Part shown: piece by piece, positions 7,731 to 16,083 of the stretch
Layout of the letters: every line of letters begins with the position of its first letter
Numbering within the stretch: the stretch's first letter is position 1
NCBI GenBank assembly: GCA_902773265.1
Contig: CACYDZ010000223.1
Coordinates: 1 to 21,460 of the forward strand
Length of the DNA: 21,460 nucleotides
DNA from: an uncultured Ruminococcus sp.
GTDB taxonomy: Bacteria; Bacillota; Clostridia; Oscillospirales; Acutalibacteraceae
Direction: 5' to 3'
The notes under the pieces: model-generated
Databases searched by the model: none
What the model was told of the DNA's origin: nothing
What the model saw: only the letters and a program-made list of their open reading frames with translations
Translations under genes and position numbers: made by a program

Positions 7731-10118
7731 TTACATGAAACCGACCAGATAATACATCACTAACAGCAATACTACGAAAATGCCGTTGGTAATTCCAAAA
7801 TTCTTTTCGGGCCACCGTATAAACTTCCGTAATACTTCTTTTCCTATAATGACAGATACTCCTATAAATAAAATCACTGCACCGATAATGGTATGTACAT
7901 CAATCGCTATGATACCACCTATCAGCACAATAATAATACCTAATAAAACTCGGACAAGGTCTTTAAAGGAATGCAGGGTATGGTGAACGATATTTCTGAT
8001 AGTTCTGTCAAAGTTTTTCTCATCCTTGATGTCTCTCTCAAACTCTCCACTGGAAATCAACAATAATATACATGTTACCATCATGCTGACTGTCTGAATG
8101 GCACCACCATGAGATACATACATCAGCGGTATGCCTGTAATCGGAAAAAGCGATATATTCACGGCAATATGTACGATATTCTGAAATGCCAGCAACAATA
8201 CAATGGCTACACCTAATACTCGGTAATAACCATCCTTTACATTAATTATCGAAAAATAACTTGTCAGTACCAACATCATATACAGTACTACCAGGATAAA
8301 AGCAAAAAGGTATCCTGAGGTATAAATAAACTGTGCAAACACAGCATCAGTACTGTTTTCGATTATTGTCAGGTTCATATCATTTTTGATAGGACCTAAA
8401 ATATCGGCTGCCGCTCGTGCTTTCATCATCTGAAATCCTTGTGAACCGCTTCCTATTCTGACAAAATCATCTTCTGTATCGTTGACATGAATAAACGCAT
8501 ATATTCTTTGACAAACTTTTGCCAGTGTTGGTTCGATAATACCGTCTACATCTTTCTGCTGACTGAGTTGTTCAGCGGTAAGTGCAAGATAATTTGCTTT
8601 CGGGTCATCAATTTCCCGTTCAAAAACTGTCTCAAATTCTTCGCTTGCTATCATGTTTTCGTACTTATAGTAGACACTTGTCAGAATACCTATACCTGAA
8701 ATCAGAAAAATTCCGCACATAGCAAGTATTATCCACTCTAACTTTTTAAAAGCAAACATCTTTCTATCTGTGAACATGAACAGCATAAGAATACCTATCA
8801 TAAACAGTGAAATCAGTGTACCCAGCTCCGATAAAACCAAAAATCCTATACAGTTGATGACAATATAAATGATAGCACAAAATACACGGTTGAATTTAAA
8901 ACACCCGAAAAAGGTAAACTGATTGTTCTTTTCTGATTTTCCGATAAAACCCGTCATCACAAAGACAAAAATGATTTTGGTAAATTCCAGTATATTGATA
9001 CTGCCCAGTACGATAGATGCTCCTGAACCACGCCCGAACAACAACAATGCCCCAAAAATCAGTATCTGCACTCCTATCATAATATGCAGAAAAACATCAT
9101 AATAGATGCCGTAGGCACAACCAAACAATACCATAAAAATAATGGCAAATATCACACTGAACAGTGCGTTCCGTATCATATACTTCATTTCGTCATGATA
9201 CTGACTGATTTTTTCCCATTTAATCATCTGCTTGTAAACTTTAGCGTATTTACTGATGGACATATCTGCATCAGCTTTTTCACCGTCTCTGAGAGTAAGT
9301 ATTTTGGATAAACCCAAATTCTTGACTATCAGATAATGCCTTTGAGCTATCTTATTTTCTTCTTCACTTAGAACTGCGATTTTTTCTTCATAGTCGCTAC
9401 AATTTTCCTGATAGTTTTTATCATCTGCGTTTTTGATTTTATACTGCTTATAAGCGTTTACCGTTTCCAGACGGTATTTTCTTATAGTCGCCTGTACAAA
9501 ACTGTCGGCACTGCCGTCTGTTTCAAAAGTAATAACTTCACTTTTTCCGTTCTCCGCTGTTTTCAGATTATCTACTTTAAGAATGTTTTTCTCTTTAAGT
9601 TCTTCCATAAAGGCTTTAGCATCCTCTACGGTAAAATTATATGTTTGTTCAAATTCGGCTTTCAGTTCGTTGATTTCATTCAAAGAAATCGTTTTGCCGG
9701 CATTTTCACTCGGTTCTTTTTTGCAAAGATTCTGTATCTGGTCATATTCTGAAAGTAGGAATACTTTTTCCAGTGTGTTCCTGACAGGCGATTGCAGTTC
9801 AAAATTGGAAATCTGTATAAACACACCGAATACCATAATTACCCCTGTACAGATAACTAACATTGTATTCAATTTACGGTAACACAGGTATTTCATAATA
9901 TTGATGCACAACAATAACATAATACAGATATATACCGTTACAATAACCAGAAAGCGGATAAAAACCTGAAAGGCAACTTCTGTATCATTGATATTTTTCG
10001 TCATTTTGTAGCCCAGGATACCTAAAACCAGTAATATCCCCGCTATACTTAATCCGATAACCACTCCTTTTTTTTTGCGGATTTCCGTTATCCTCTGCCA
10101 TATATCGCCTGATTTCAT
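7731..10118 (-). CDS. enlarged RodA/FtsW-family (SEDS) peptidoglycan glycosyltransferase
   Basis: The 795-residue multi-pass membrane protein is about twice the normal SEDS length of 370-430. Family members polymerise lipid II with a partner class B PBP, here the next gene. Recognisable SEDS segments (numbering from the GTG) are GRGSGA with EFTK around 363-382 (for GxxRWI..QPSExxK), SELGTLI near 431-437, IGSGSQG near 557-562 before a long outer loop, STDAVFA at 590-596 whose Asp592 sits where the catalytic Asp of RodA/FtsW (TDFIFA) is found, and FPITGIP..VSHGG at 659-673 matching the signature VTGIPLPFISYGG. Three extra features are an N-terminal hairpin of two membrane segments (about 20-78), a soluble insert of roughly 210 residues (105-315), and two or three extra C-terminal membrane segments (722-796). 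The start is GTG at 10121 or ATG at 10118; neither has a strong ribosome site. Confidence 0.85.
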   Translation of the reverse strand: MKSGDIWQRITEIRKKKGVVIGLSIAGILLVLGILGYKMTKNINDTEVAFQVFIRFLVIVTVYICIMLLLCINIMKYLCYRKLNTMLVICTGVIMVFGVFIQISNFELQSPVRNTLEKVFLLSEYDQIQNLCKKEPSENAGKTISLNEINELKAEFEQTYNFTVEDAKAFMEELKEKNILKVDNLKTAENGKSEVITFETDGSADSFVQATIRKYRLETVNAYKQYKIKNADDKNYQENCSDYEEKIAVLSEEENKIAQRHYLIVKNLGLSKILTLRDGEKADADMSISKYAKVYKQMIKWEKISQYHDEMKYMIRNALFSVIFAIIFMVLFGCAYGIYYDVFLHIMIGVQILIFGALLLFGRGSGASIVLGSINILEFTKIIFVFVMTGFIGKSEKNNQFTFFGCFKFNRVFCAIIYIVINCIGFLVLSELGTLISLFMIGILMLFMFTDRKMFAFKKLEWIILAMCGIFLISGIGILTSVYYKYENMIASEEFETVFEREIDDPKANYLALTAEQLSQQKDVDGIIEPTLAKVCQRIYAFIHVNDTEDDFVRIGSGSQGFQMMKARAAADILGPIKNDMNLTIIENSTDAVFAQFIYTSGYLFAFILVVLYMMLVLTSYFSIINVKDGYYRVLGVAIVLLLAFQNIVHIAVNISLFPITGIPLMYVSHGGAIQTVSMMVTCILLLISSGEFERDIKDEKNFDRTIRNIVHHTLHSFKDLVRVLLGIIIVLIGGIIAIDVHTIIGAVILFIGVSVIIGKEVLRKFIRWPEKNFGITNGIFVVLLLVMYYLVGFM

Positions 10119-10195
10119 CACTTATCAACCCCATTTCGGCTTTTTCTGTTCAAAATCATTTTTTTCACTTTCAATTTTTGACTATATCTGCTCAA

Positions 10196-10672
10196 TCATC
10201 GTTTTTCATTGATTTCGGGTATTTTGATGTAAAATTCCATCGTTTTTATCATAAATTGATATTGTTGTCCGTTTCTCAGCGTCAGTTCTTCTTTCACTTC
10301 ACGATAATCTTCACCCTCTTTATAATACAGTGGCATCTTCTTACTGAGATTTTTTATCCGATAAATTCCATTGACGGTATCAGTCGTTATGGTCATCTGT
10401 CTTTTTTTCATCCAGCTGCAACAAAAACCGTTCTGTTTTCCCATAACTTCCACGCTGTCGGTAATATTGAACCTTTTTTCATGGTTGCCTTCCTGCCATT
10501 GAATTACAGGCTGCTGCTGTATTTTGAGATGTTCTATTTTTATCGCTTCCGACTTTGCGGTGCTTTCAGATGCTTCTGACTGCTTTTCGATAATCCCGTC
10601 AAGGTCGCCTTTGAATGTGTAAATTACTATTGCTATCACACCGATAATAATAATCAATCCGACAATGGTCAT
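10196..10672 (-). CDS. membrane-anchored protein with a degenerate FHA-like domain
   Basis: The product is 158 residues. An N-terminal membrane segment (about 3-20) is followed by an acidic/serine-rich linker and then a beta-rich domain of about 90 residues from FNITDSVEVMG to FYIKIP. The pattern of alternating strands, an YRIKNLS segment where FHA domains have the D.gSsNG turn, and a closing L..G..Y.F strand suggests a forkhead-associated fold. The phosphothreonine-binding GR, S and NGT residues are not clearly present, so peptide binding is doubtful. The frame is open from a GTG at 10681, but GGGAAG lies directly before that codon and 8 bases before the ATG at 10672; I take the ATG. It lies between the GAP1-like genes and the SEDS gene, as FHA genes precede rodA-pbpA in Actinobacteria. 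The FHA assignment is tentative. Confidence 0.6.
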   Translation of the reverse strand: MTIVGLIIIIGVIAIVIYTFKGDLDGIIEKQSEASESTAKSEAIKIEHLKIQQQPVIQWQEGNHEKRFNITDSVEVMGKQNGFCCSWMKKRQMTITTDTVNGIYRIKNLSKKMPLYYKEGEDYREVKEELTLRNGQQYQFMIKTMEFYIKIPEINEKR

Positions 10673-10709
10673 TCTTTTCACTTCCCGATTTTCATTGCTT
10701 TATGCTGAA

Positions 10710-11672
10710 CTATTCTGTTTCATTCCAGTCACTGAATTGTTGCATTTGTTCTCTTACATTCTCACATTTTCTAAGATAATTCCTAACATCTTCAAATAAT
10801 TTCTGTTTCAAATTTACTCTTTCACTTTCGTCAAGAATATCTTCACGCTGACAGGCAAACAGGTAGTATTGTATCTTTTCTGCCTTAAATTCTTCTTCAC
10901 TTTGCAGATAAGCATATACCTGTGCAAAAATCAGCGTCCGCTGTTCGAATATATCGGGAGTGTTTTCGTTGATAATATACTGTAATTTATCTCCCAAATA
11001 AGTATACAGATGCCTGTACATTCTGCTGTCAAACTTTTTATTGAACCATCTACAAAGAGAAACATACTCTCTTCTGGAGGTCATTTTTGCGGTGATATAC
11101 TCAAAAATTTCTGCGGAAATATACGCAATAAATGTTCGGAAAAGCTCTTCATCACTACTGTTTTTTAAGATTATCTTCCAGTTTTTCTTTCTTCTTTCTT
11201 CGTTACTTCCGAATTTGCCTGTCATAAAATAGGTATATTCCAGAAAAAGACTGTATTTAAGTCCTTCACCTTTAATATCACTGAGAGAATGGCAAAAGAT
11301 TTCGTCATACAAGAAGCCGAAATCTTCCACCGCTGTATTGTCCCAAAAAAATGCACTGTCTCCGAAATATAACAGTTCCAATATTTCACGACTTCGGTCG
11401 CCCTCTGAAAACTGCTCTTTCAGTCCGTCAATATCTCTTGTGATTTTTCGGCATATCTCCTTGTAACCTTCCAGAGAACATTCTGCGTTTTTCTCTATCC
11501 ACCCGATAACATAACAGAAGGTTTCTTGTGTATATTCATCATCAAGAATTCTGTTGGCTTCATTCAGCCAGAGAATTTGCAACTGCGTATCTTCAATCTG
11601 CGAAAAAGACTGTTTTATTTCAAGTTCTTCAAAAGTCTTTGTGTTGACTATGCTATTCTTGAAATCATTCAT
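10710..11672 (-). CDS. GAP1 C-terminal-region paralogue, 320 residues
   Basis: This soluble, charged, mostly helical protein has no signal peptide or membrane segment. It aligns end to end with residues about 1046-1357 of the 1450-residue protein encoded just upstream. Shared blocks include GEGLKYSLFLEY, NWKII, SLCRWF, FEQ..LIF..VY.Y and EKI.YY. The two genes also share an exact 20-base stretch (11236-11255 and 12514-12533), so this is a tandem partial duplication. GGAG lies 9 bases before the ATG, and the upstream stop is 12 bases away, so the two are translated from the same message. It lacks the N-terminal GAP1-like part, so it may compete with or assemble alongside the large protein. No enzymatic motif was recognised. 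Confidence 0.75.
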   Translation of the reverse strand: MNDFKNSIVNTKTFEELEIKQSFSQIEDTQLQILWLNEANRILDDEYTQETFCYVIGWIEKNAECSLEGYKEICRKITRDIDGLKEQFSEGDRSREILELLYFGDSAFFWDNTAVEDFGFLYDEIFCHSLSDIKGEGLKYSLFLEYTYFMTGKFGSNEERRKKNWKIILKNSSDEELFRTFIAYISAEIFEYITAKMTSRREYVSLCRWFNKKFDSRMYRHLYTYLGDKLQYIINENTPDIFEQRTLIFAQVYAYLQSEEEFKAEKIQYYLFACQREDILDESERVNLKQKLFEDVRNYLRKCENVREQMQQFSDWNETE

Positions 11673-11684
11673 TGTTCCTTACTC

Positions 11685-14600
11685 CTATTTATCAGATTTC
11701 TGATTTGCTGTTTTGCGTTTTGGAAATGGTTTGTCAGGCTGGTCAACATTGTATTTGCCATTGGCACTTCTTGTAAAAGAAGTTTTTATTCCATCGAAAA
11801 TACTGTTCTTTGGTCTGCCTACACAGTAATTATCACGACTTGATGCATTTGTACAGATAATATTGCTGATATAGGTATTTATCTGACAGATGATATCTTT
11901 ATGTTTCTCAATAAATTTCTGTTTTACACCGTCGTCCAACATATCAAAATTTCTAATAAAATCATTCCAGTTCAGGTCATTTTCTTTACACCACTCACTG
12001 ACTTTTGCCATTTCACTTTGAATTTCGATATAATGTATATCACTAGGACTGTATTTCCTGACATCGTTGAAAAGATGATATCTTAAATTTTCCTTTTCTT
12101 TCGCAGTGAGAATATCTTTCCATATGTATGCTGATACATAGTAACGAATTTTTTCTGGTCTGAATTTTTCTTTTCCCTGTATATAGTTGTAAACCGAACT
12201 GAAAATCAATATACTCTGTTCAAAACTGTCCTGTGTATTTGCATCAATAACCTCTCTCACCTTTTTGCCGAGACATTCATTGAGATAACGGTACATCTGT
12301 TCATATTGATATTTCTGAGAAAACCATCGGCAAAGACTGATAAATTCTCTCTTACCTTCCGGTTTTGCTGTTATTTCATCGAAAGCTTTCTCCGACAAAT
12401 ATCGTATAAACCAATAAAAATCATCGAAATCCTGCTTGCTCTGAATGATAATTTTCCAGTTACGCCGATATCTTTCCTCATCGGCAGGAAATATGCCTGT
12501 TCTGAAATAACTGTATTCCAGAAAAAGACTGTACTTTAATCCTTCTCCCTGAATATTCTGCAAAGTACCCCGAAAAATCTCATCATAAACAAAATCAAAA
12601 TCCGTAATCTTTATAAAATTCCAGAAAGCAACATTATCCCAAAGATACAGAATTTCTCCTGCACTATGCGTACGGTTTCCCTGTATGAACTGATTTTTGA
12701 TTTCCTCTATATCTTCTCCGATTTTCTGACAAAGAGTAATATATCCCTCTTCATAACAGCCTTTGTTTATTTTTTTCCACTGGACAATCCACTGAACAAT
12801 ATATTTCAGTGTGCTTTCATCGTAATCACTGTCATTGATGATGGCATTAGCTTTAGCGAACCATTTTCTCTTGAGGTCTGTGTTGGTAAGTTTTTCAAAT
12901 GGCTGACTTTCCTGTAACTGTTTAAACTGCTGTGCATAGTCTATTTTCAGGATACTGCACATATAACTGTATCTCTTAACAGTGTCTTTTTGCAATGGTG
13001 TCAGCAAAGACTTTACTTCCGCTCGCTCAAGCTGTGTAAGAATGTTATCTAAGGCACTACTGTCCCTGCCTGTCGCTTCAAGTTGCTGTATCAGTTTGTG
13101 TATCAGTTCACACACTAAGAATTTGGTATAGTTGTTGTGAAAACATATATCTTCAAACAACATATCCAGATAAATTTTGATGTCATCTGTTTGATAAAGG
13201 TCAGCTGTTTCCTGTTCTCTGACAAACTCCTGCCATTGATTGATTGAAAATATAGTGCTGTTTCTTTCTACAAAACTGTATACCTCATATTTTTCCGTAT
13301 AGGAATTTTTAGTACGGTATTCGTTCCTAGCTTTTTCAATCATATCCGCTCTGAATTGTTCGCTTTCGTTTCCTTCGCTAAAAATCCCCACATCGTAAGC
13401 CTTACAGTAATCTTCGGTCAGTTTTACTTCGCTGTTATGCTGAATATATGAACGGACTCTCTGATAACAGGCAATCTTTTGAGCAATCGTATATTGCTGT
13501 TCATAAACGGTAAACTGCTGAATGTCATCGGGCAACCACTCACAAAGATTTCTGTAAATGATTTTTCCTGACAATCTTTCATACTGCTCACACAAAAATA
13601 GACAGCTGAGAACATTATTTCCCTCAAAAACAATATTGCATTCACAACAAATACAATGGATAAATTCTTTCAGCATGATATCATCAACAGCAAAAATGTC
13701 TTCCTGTAACAATTCATTTTTCTGAAAGGCTGAGTAATACAGAAAACATACCGACTGAAAACATTCTCTGCGGATTTCCACTTCCGAACAGGCGGTAAAC
13801 TGACAATAAGATTGATATAATTTTTTCAGATTTTCGGCATTAAGAACTATCCCTTTCCAAAATTCTTCGTCATCGGTAAATGAGTAAAGCCACCATATCC
13901 TTTCAAAGTTGCCTGCGTCTGCCTGCTGTCTGATACCATCGATGAAAGTATCCAATTTGGTGCAAAGTTCATCATATGCTGTGCAGATTTCTTGTGTATC
14001 ATGTTCAGTGGAAAACACATTATTGGTTTTCCACTGCTGAATTTGTCGGAAATCTGTATAAAAACCATTCTGTAACAAAACTGTTACTTTCTTTATCCAG
14101 AATGATTTTATTTTTTCTTCTCTGACGGTCGAAAAAGGTACAGTACGGGTAAGTTCACTAAATGTTTCTGCCTGCGTAATTTTCCGGTTTTTTTTCAGAA
14201 ATTCAATCTGTTCACTGTATTGATTCAGACGCTTCTGTTTTTCGGGTGTCCAGATAAGGTCATTCTGTATTCTGCGGATTTGTTGCAAATCATATTCGGC
14301 AATATCCATATTTCCCTGACGAATATGTTCTCCCAGTTGATTCAGAAAACTGTCTGCCAGAGCTGTATACAAAAATGTGATATATTCCGCATAATCATTC
14401 TGTTTTGTATGGCAGATAAATATATCTGCTGTATTGTTGTCAGCAATATCTATACGACTGATTTCGGTATCTATGACAAATTGTTCCCACTGAGATATTT
14501 CTATCACATTACTGTGCTGTTCTGCTACGGTGAACAGTATACCTTTTTCTGAAAAACTTCGGCAGGACTGATAAATATTTTGCAGTCTATGTAAAATAAA

Positions 14601-16037
14601 TGTCTGTATCTCTTTCTGACAGGAACTTTCTTTATTGATGAGATTACCGTAATACAAGGCTATTGTATCAAACATTGTATTGAGTTCATCTGTTTCTATG
14701 GGTATCTTCTGCATAAGAGAACTGATGTGTTCTTTAATGATATTGTTTTCCGTGCGTCCGTACAGGATTTCCAGTACAGATATACGGTCTTTGAGTTCAA
14801 AAAGTCTTTCTGCATCCGTACCATAGGTTTTATCCATGCAGTCAAATATCCTGACTATCTCTCCATCAGAAAAGTGGTTACTGCTCAAAGCATAGTCCCA
14901 TATCTTCAGTAATTCATCTTCGGAAACTTTCCCACCTGACAAAATACAAGGGTCAAACTTTTCGATATGCTCAATATATTTCTTACAGTACTGTTCCACC
15001 ATGAATGAACCTTTTTTAGCACGATTCAGTCGTTCTGACAGTTTTCCCACTTTGAAAGAAACACATTCCACTGAAGAATCCAGTTCTTTAATATCGTAAC
15101 GGATATAATATAAATCAATCAGCTTTTCCAGATAAACACTTCGGGTATTTTTCTGATTGGCAGTAAAATCTTCTCCTGAACAAAGCTCCCGAAGATAGTT
15201 TTTCATCTCTATCAAAGAATATTGTGCCTTTGTGGCAAGTTCGTAATAAAAACTGTTTTCGGGAACATCATCATAACTTTTTGATAAATCGTACAGTACA
15301 TCTTCACTGCTACCTATATAACTGCTTTTCGGTACAAAACATACTCCGTTTTTATACTCCGTCTTTTTGCATACACTGTATCCTAAAGATTTATGCAATG
15401 TTTCGGCGGAAAGTATACTTCCACTGAAACACTCAGGGATTAACAGATGCATAAGCAGACAAAATTCTGCGGATATCCGATAAATGTTATTGTGATAGCT
15501 GTAATCAAAACAAATGTCATCTATCGGAATGACTATTCTCTGACAGGTATCATAGAAAAATGAACGGTATTCTGTTTCTATCAGCTTTGCCAGTCTTTTC
15601 AGTCCTGCCGTGCCGTCAAAATCGAATTTTTCAAGAAGTTGTTTGTAACTGAGTTGTACTTCCTGCGGTTGTATCTGCCTTAGTTTTATTCCCTCATAAA
15701 AATTTTCTCTGTCATTTTTGTAATAGTAAGGGTACATATAACGGATATAACTTTTGGGATTATCAAAGGTAAAATGTTCGTCTTGTGCGGGAATGAAAAC
15801 GGATTTCAGTACTCCGTAATCGTCCTCTACATTTTCTTTGCTGATATCTATTACGGCTATATAACCAAAACAACCTGACTTCTCGTTATATCTAAAATAT
15901 TCTGTGGCAATACTATCAAATTCAGGCTTCTGGTCACCAATAAACCCCATAAACTGACTTTCATCTCCGCCTGATGTGTTCTTTATGCCAAAACCTATTC
16001 CACGCCTGCCATAGTGATAACATTGATTATAGCTCAT
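11685..16037 (-). CDS. GTPase-associated protein 1 (GAP1)-like giant protein, 1450 residues
   Basis: This large cytoplasmic protein has no membrane segment. Its N terminus (about 1-240, with NQCYHYGRRGIGFGI at residues 4-18) resembles the N-terminal domain of the GTPase-associated protein 1 family, which is encoded next to double-GTPase genes in predicted bacterial conflict systems. The rest is helical and rich in aromatic residues and cysteine. I see an internal repeat: about 498-675 and 915-1095, each with an I.QW.EFV start, a LTPLQK/WTPEKQ..RYS middle and a following F..L....F segment. Residues 1046-1357 recur as the separate 320-residue protein. No catalytic motif was found; a large adaptor or regulator of the GTPase is inferred from position. 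The ATG has only a weak ribosome site (GATGG, 7 bases upstream), 46 bases after the GTPase stop. Calling it GAP1 rests on context and the N terminus, without a database search. Confidence 0.6.
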   Translation of the reverse strand: MSYNQCYHYGRRGIGFGIKNTSGGDESQFMGFIGDQKPEFDSIATEYFRYNEKSGCFGYIAVIDISKENVEDDYGVLKSVFIPAQDEHFTFDNPKSYIRYMYPYYYKNDRENFYEGIKLRQIQPQEVQLSYKQLLEKFDFDGTAGLKRLAKLIETEYRSFFYDTCQRIVIPIDDICFDYSYHNNIYRISAEFCLLMHLLIPECFSGSILSAETLHKSLGYSVCKKTEYKNGVCFVPKSSYIGSSEDVLYDLSKSYDDVPENSFYYELATKAQYSLIEMKNYLRELCSGEDFTANQKNTRSVYLEKLIDLYYIRYDIKELDSSVECVSFKVGKLSERLNRAKKGSFMVEQYCKKYIEHIEKFDPCILSGGKVSEDELLKIWDYALSSNHFSDGEIVRIFDCMDKTYGTDAERLFELKDRISVLEILYGRTENNIIKEHISSLMQKIPIETDELNTMFDTIALYYGNLINKESSCQKEIQTFILHRLQNIYQSCRSFSEKGILFTVAEQHSNVIEISQWEQFVIDTEISRIDIADNNTADIFICHTKQNDYAEYITFLYTALADSFLNQLGEHIRQGNMDIAEYDLQQIRRIQNDLIWTPEKQKRLNQYSEQIEFLKKNRKITQAETFSELTRTVPFSTVREEKIKSFWIKKVTVLLQNGFYTDFRQIQQWKTNNVFSTEHDTQEICTAYDELCTKLDTFIDGIRQQADAGNFERIWWLYSFTDDEEFWKGIVLNAENLKKLYQSYCQFTACSEVEIRRECFQSVCFLYYSAFQKNELLQEDIFAVDDIMLKEFIHCICCECNIVFEGNNVLSCLFLCEQYERLSGKIIYRNLCEWLPDDIQQFTVYEQQYTIAQKIACYQRVRSYIQHNSEVKLTEDYCKAYDVGIFSEGNESEQFRADMIEKARNEYRTKNSYTEKYEVYSFVERNSTIFSINQWQEFVREQETADLYQTDDIKIYLDMLFEDICFHNNYTKFLVCELIHKLIQQLEATGRDSSALDNILTQLERAEVKSLLTPLQKDTVKRYSYMCSILKIDYAQQFKQLQESQPFEKLTNTDLKRKWFAKANAIINDSDYDESTLKYIVQWIVQWKKINKGCYEEGYITLCQKIGEDIEEIKNQFIQGNRTHSAGEILYLWDNVAFWNFIKITDFDFVYDEIFRGTLQNIQGEGLKYSLFLEYSYFRTGIFPADEERYRRNWKIIIQSKQDFDDFYWFIRYLSEKAFDEITAKPEGKREFISLCRWFSQKYQYEQMYRYLNECLGKKVREVIDANTQDSFEQSILIFSSVYNYIQGKEKFRPEKIRYYVSAYIWKDILTAKEKENLRYHLFNDVRKYSPSDIHYIEIQSEMAKVSEWCKENDLNWNDFIRNFDMLDDGVKQKFIEKHKDIICQINTYISNIICTNASSRDNYCVGRPKNSIFDGIKTSFTRSANGKYNVDQPDKPFPKRKTANQKSDK

Positions 16038-16083
16038 TATTATACCATCAACTTTCTGTTATCATAACGCTGTTGTTTATTTG

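Noticed and set aside
10178..10579. 133-codon plus-strand frame
   Set aside because: It is an antisense shadow of the FHA-like gene, with no ribosome site and an unlikely Phe/Tyr-rich product.
16039..16044. TATAAT on the minus strand just before the 1450-residue gene
   Set aside because: It is 2 bases from the ATG, so transcription would begin inside the gene, and no -35 box was matched.
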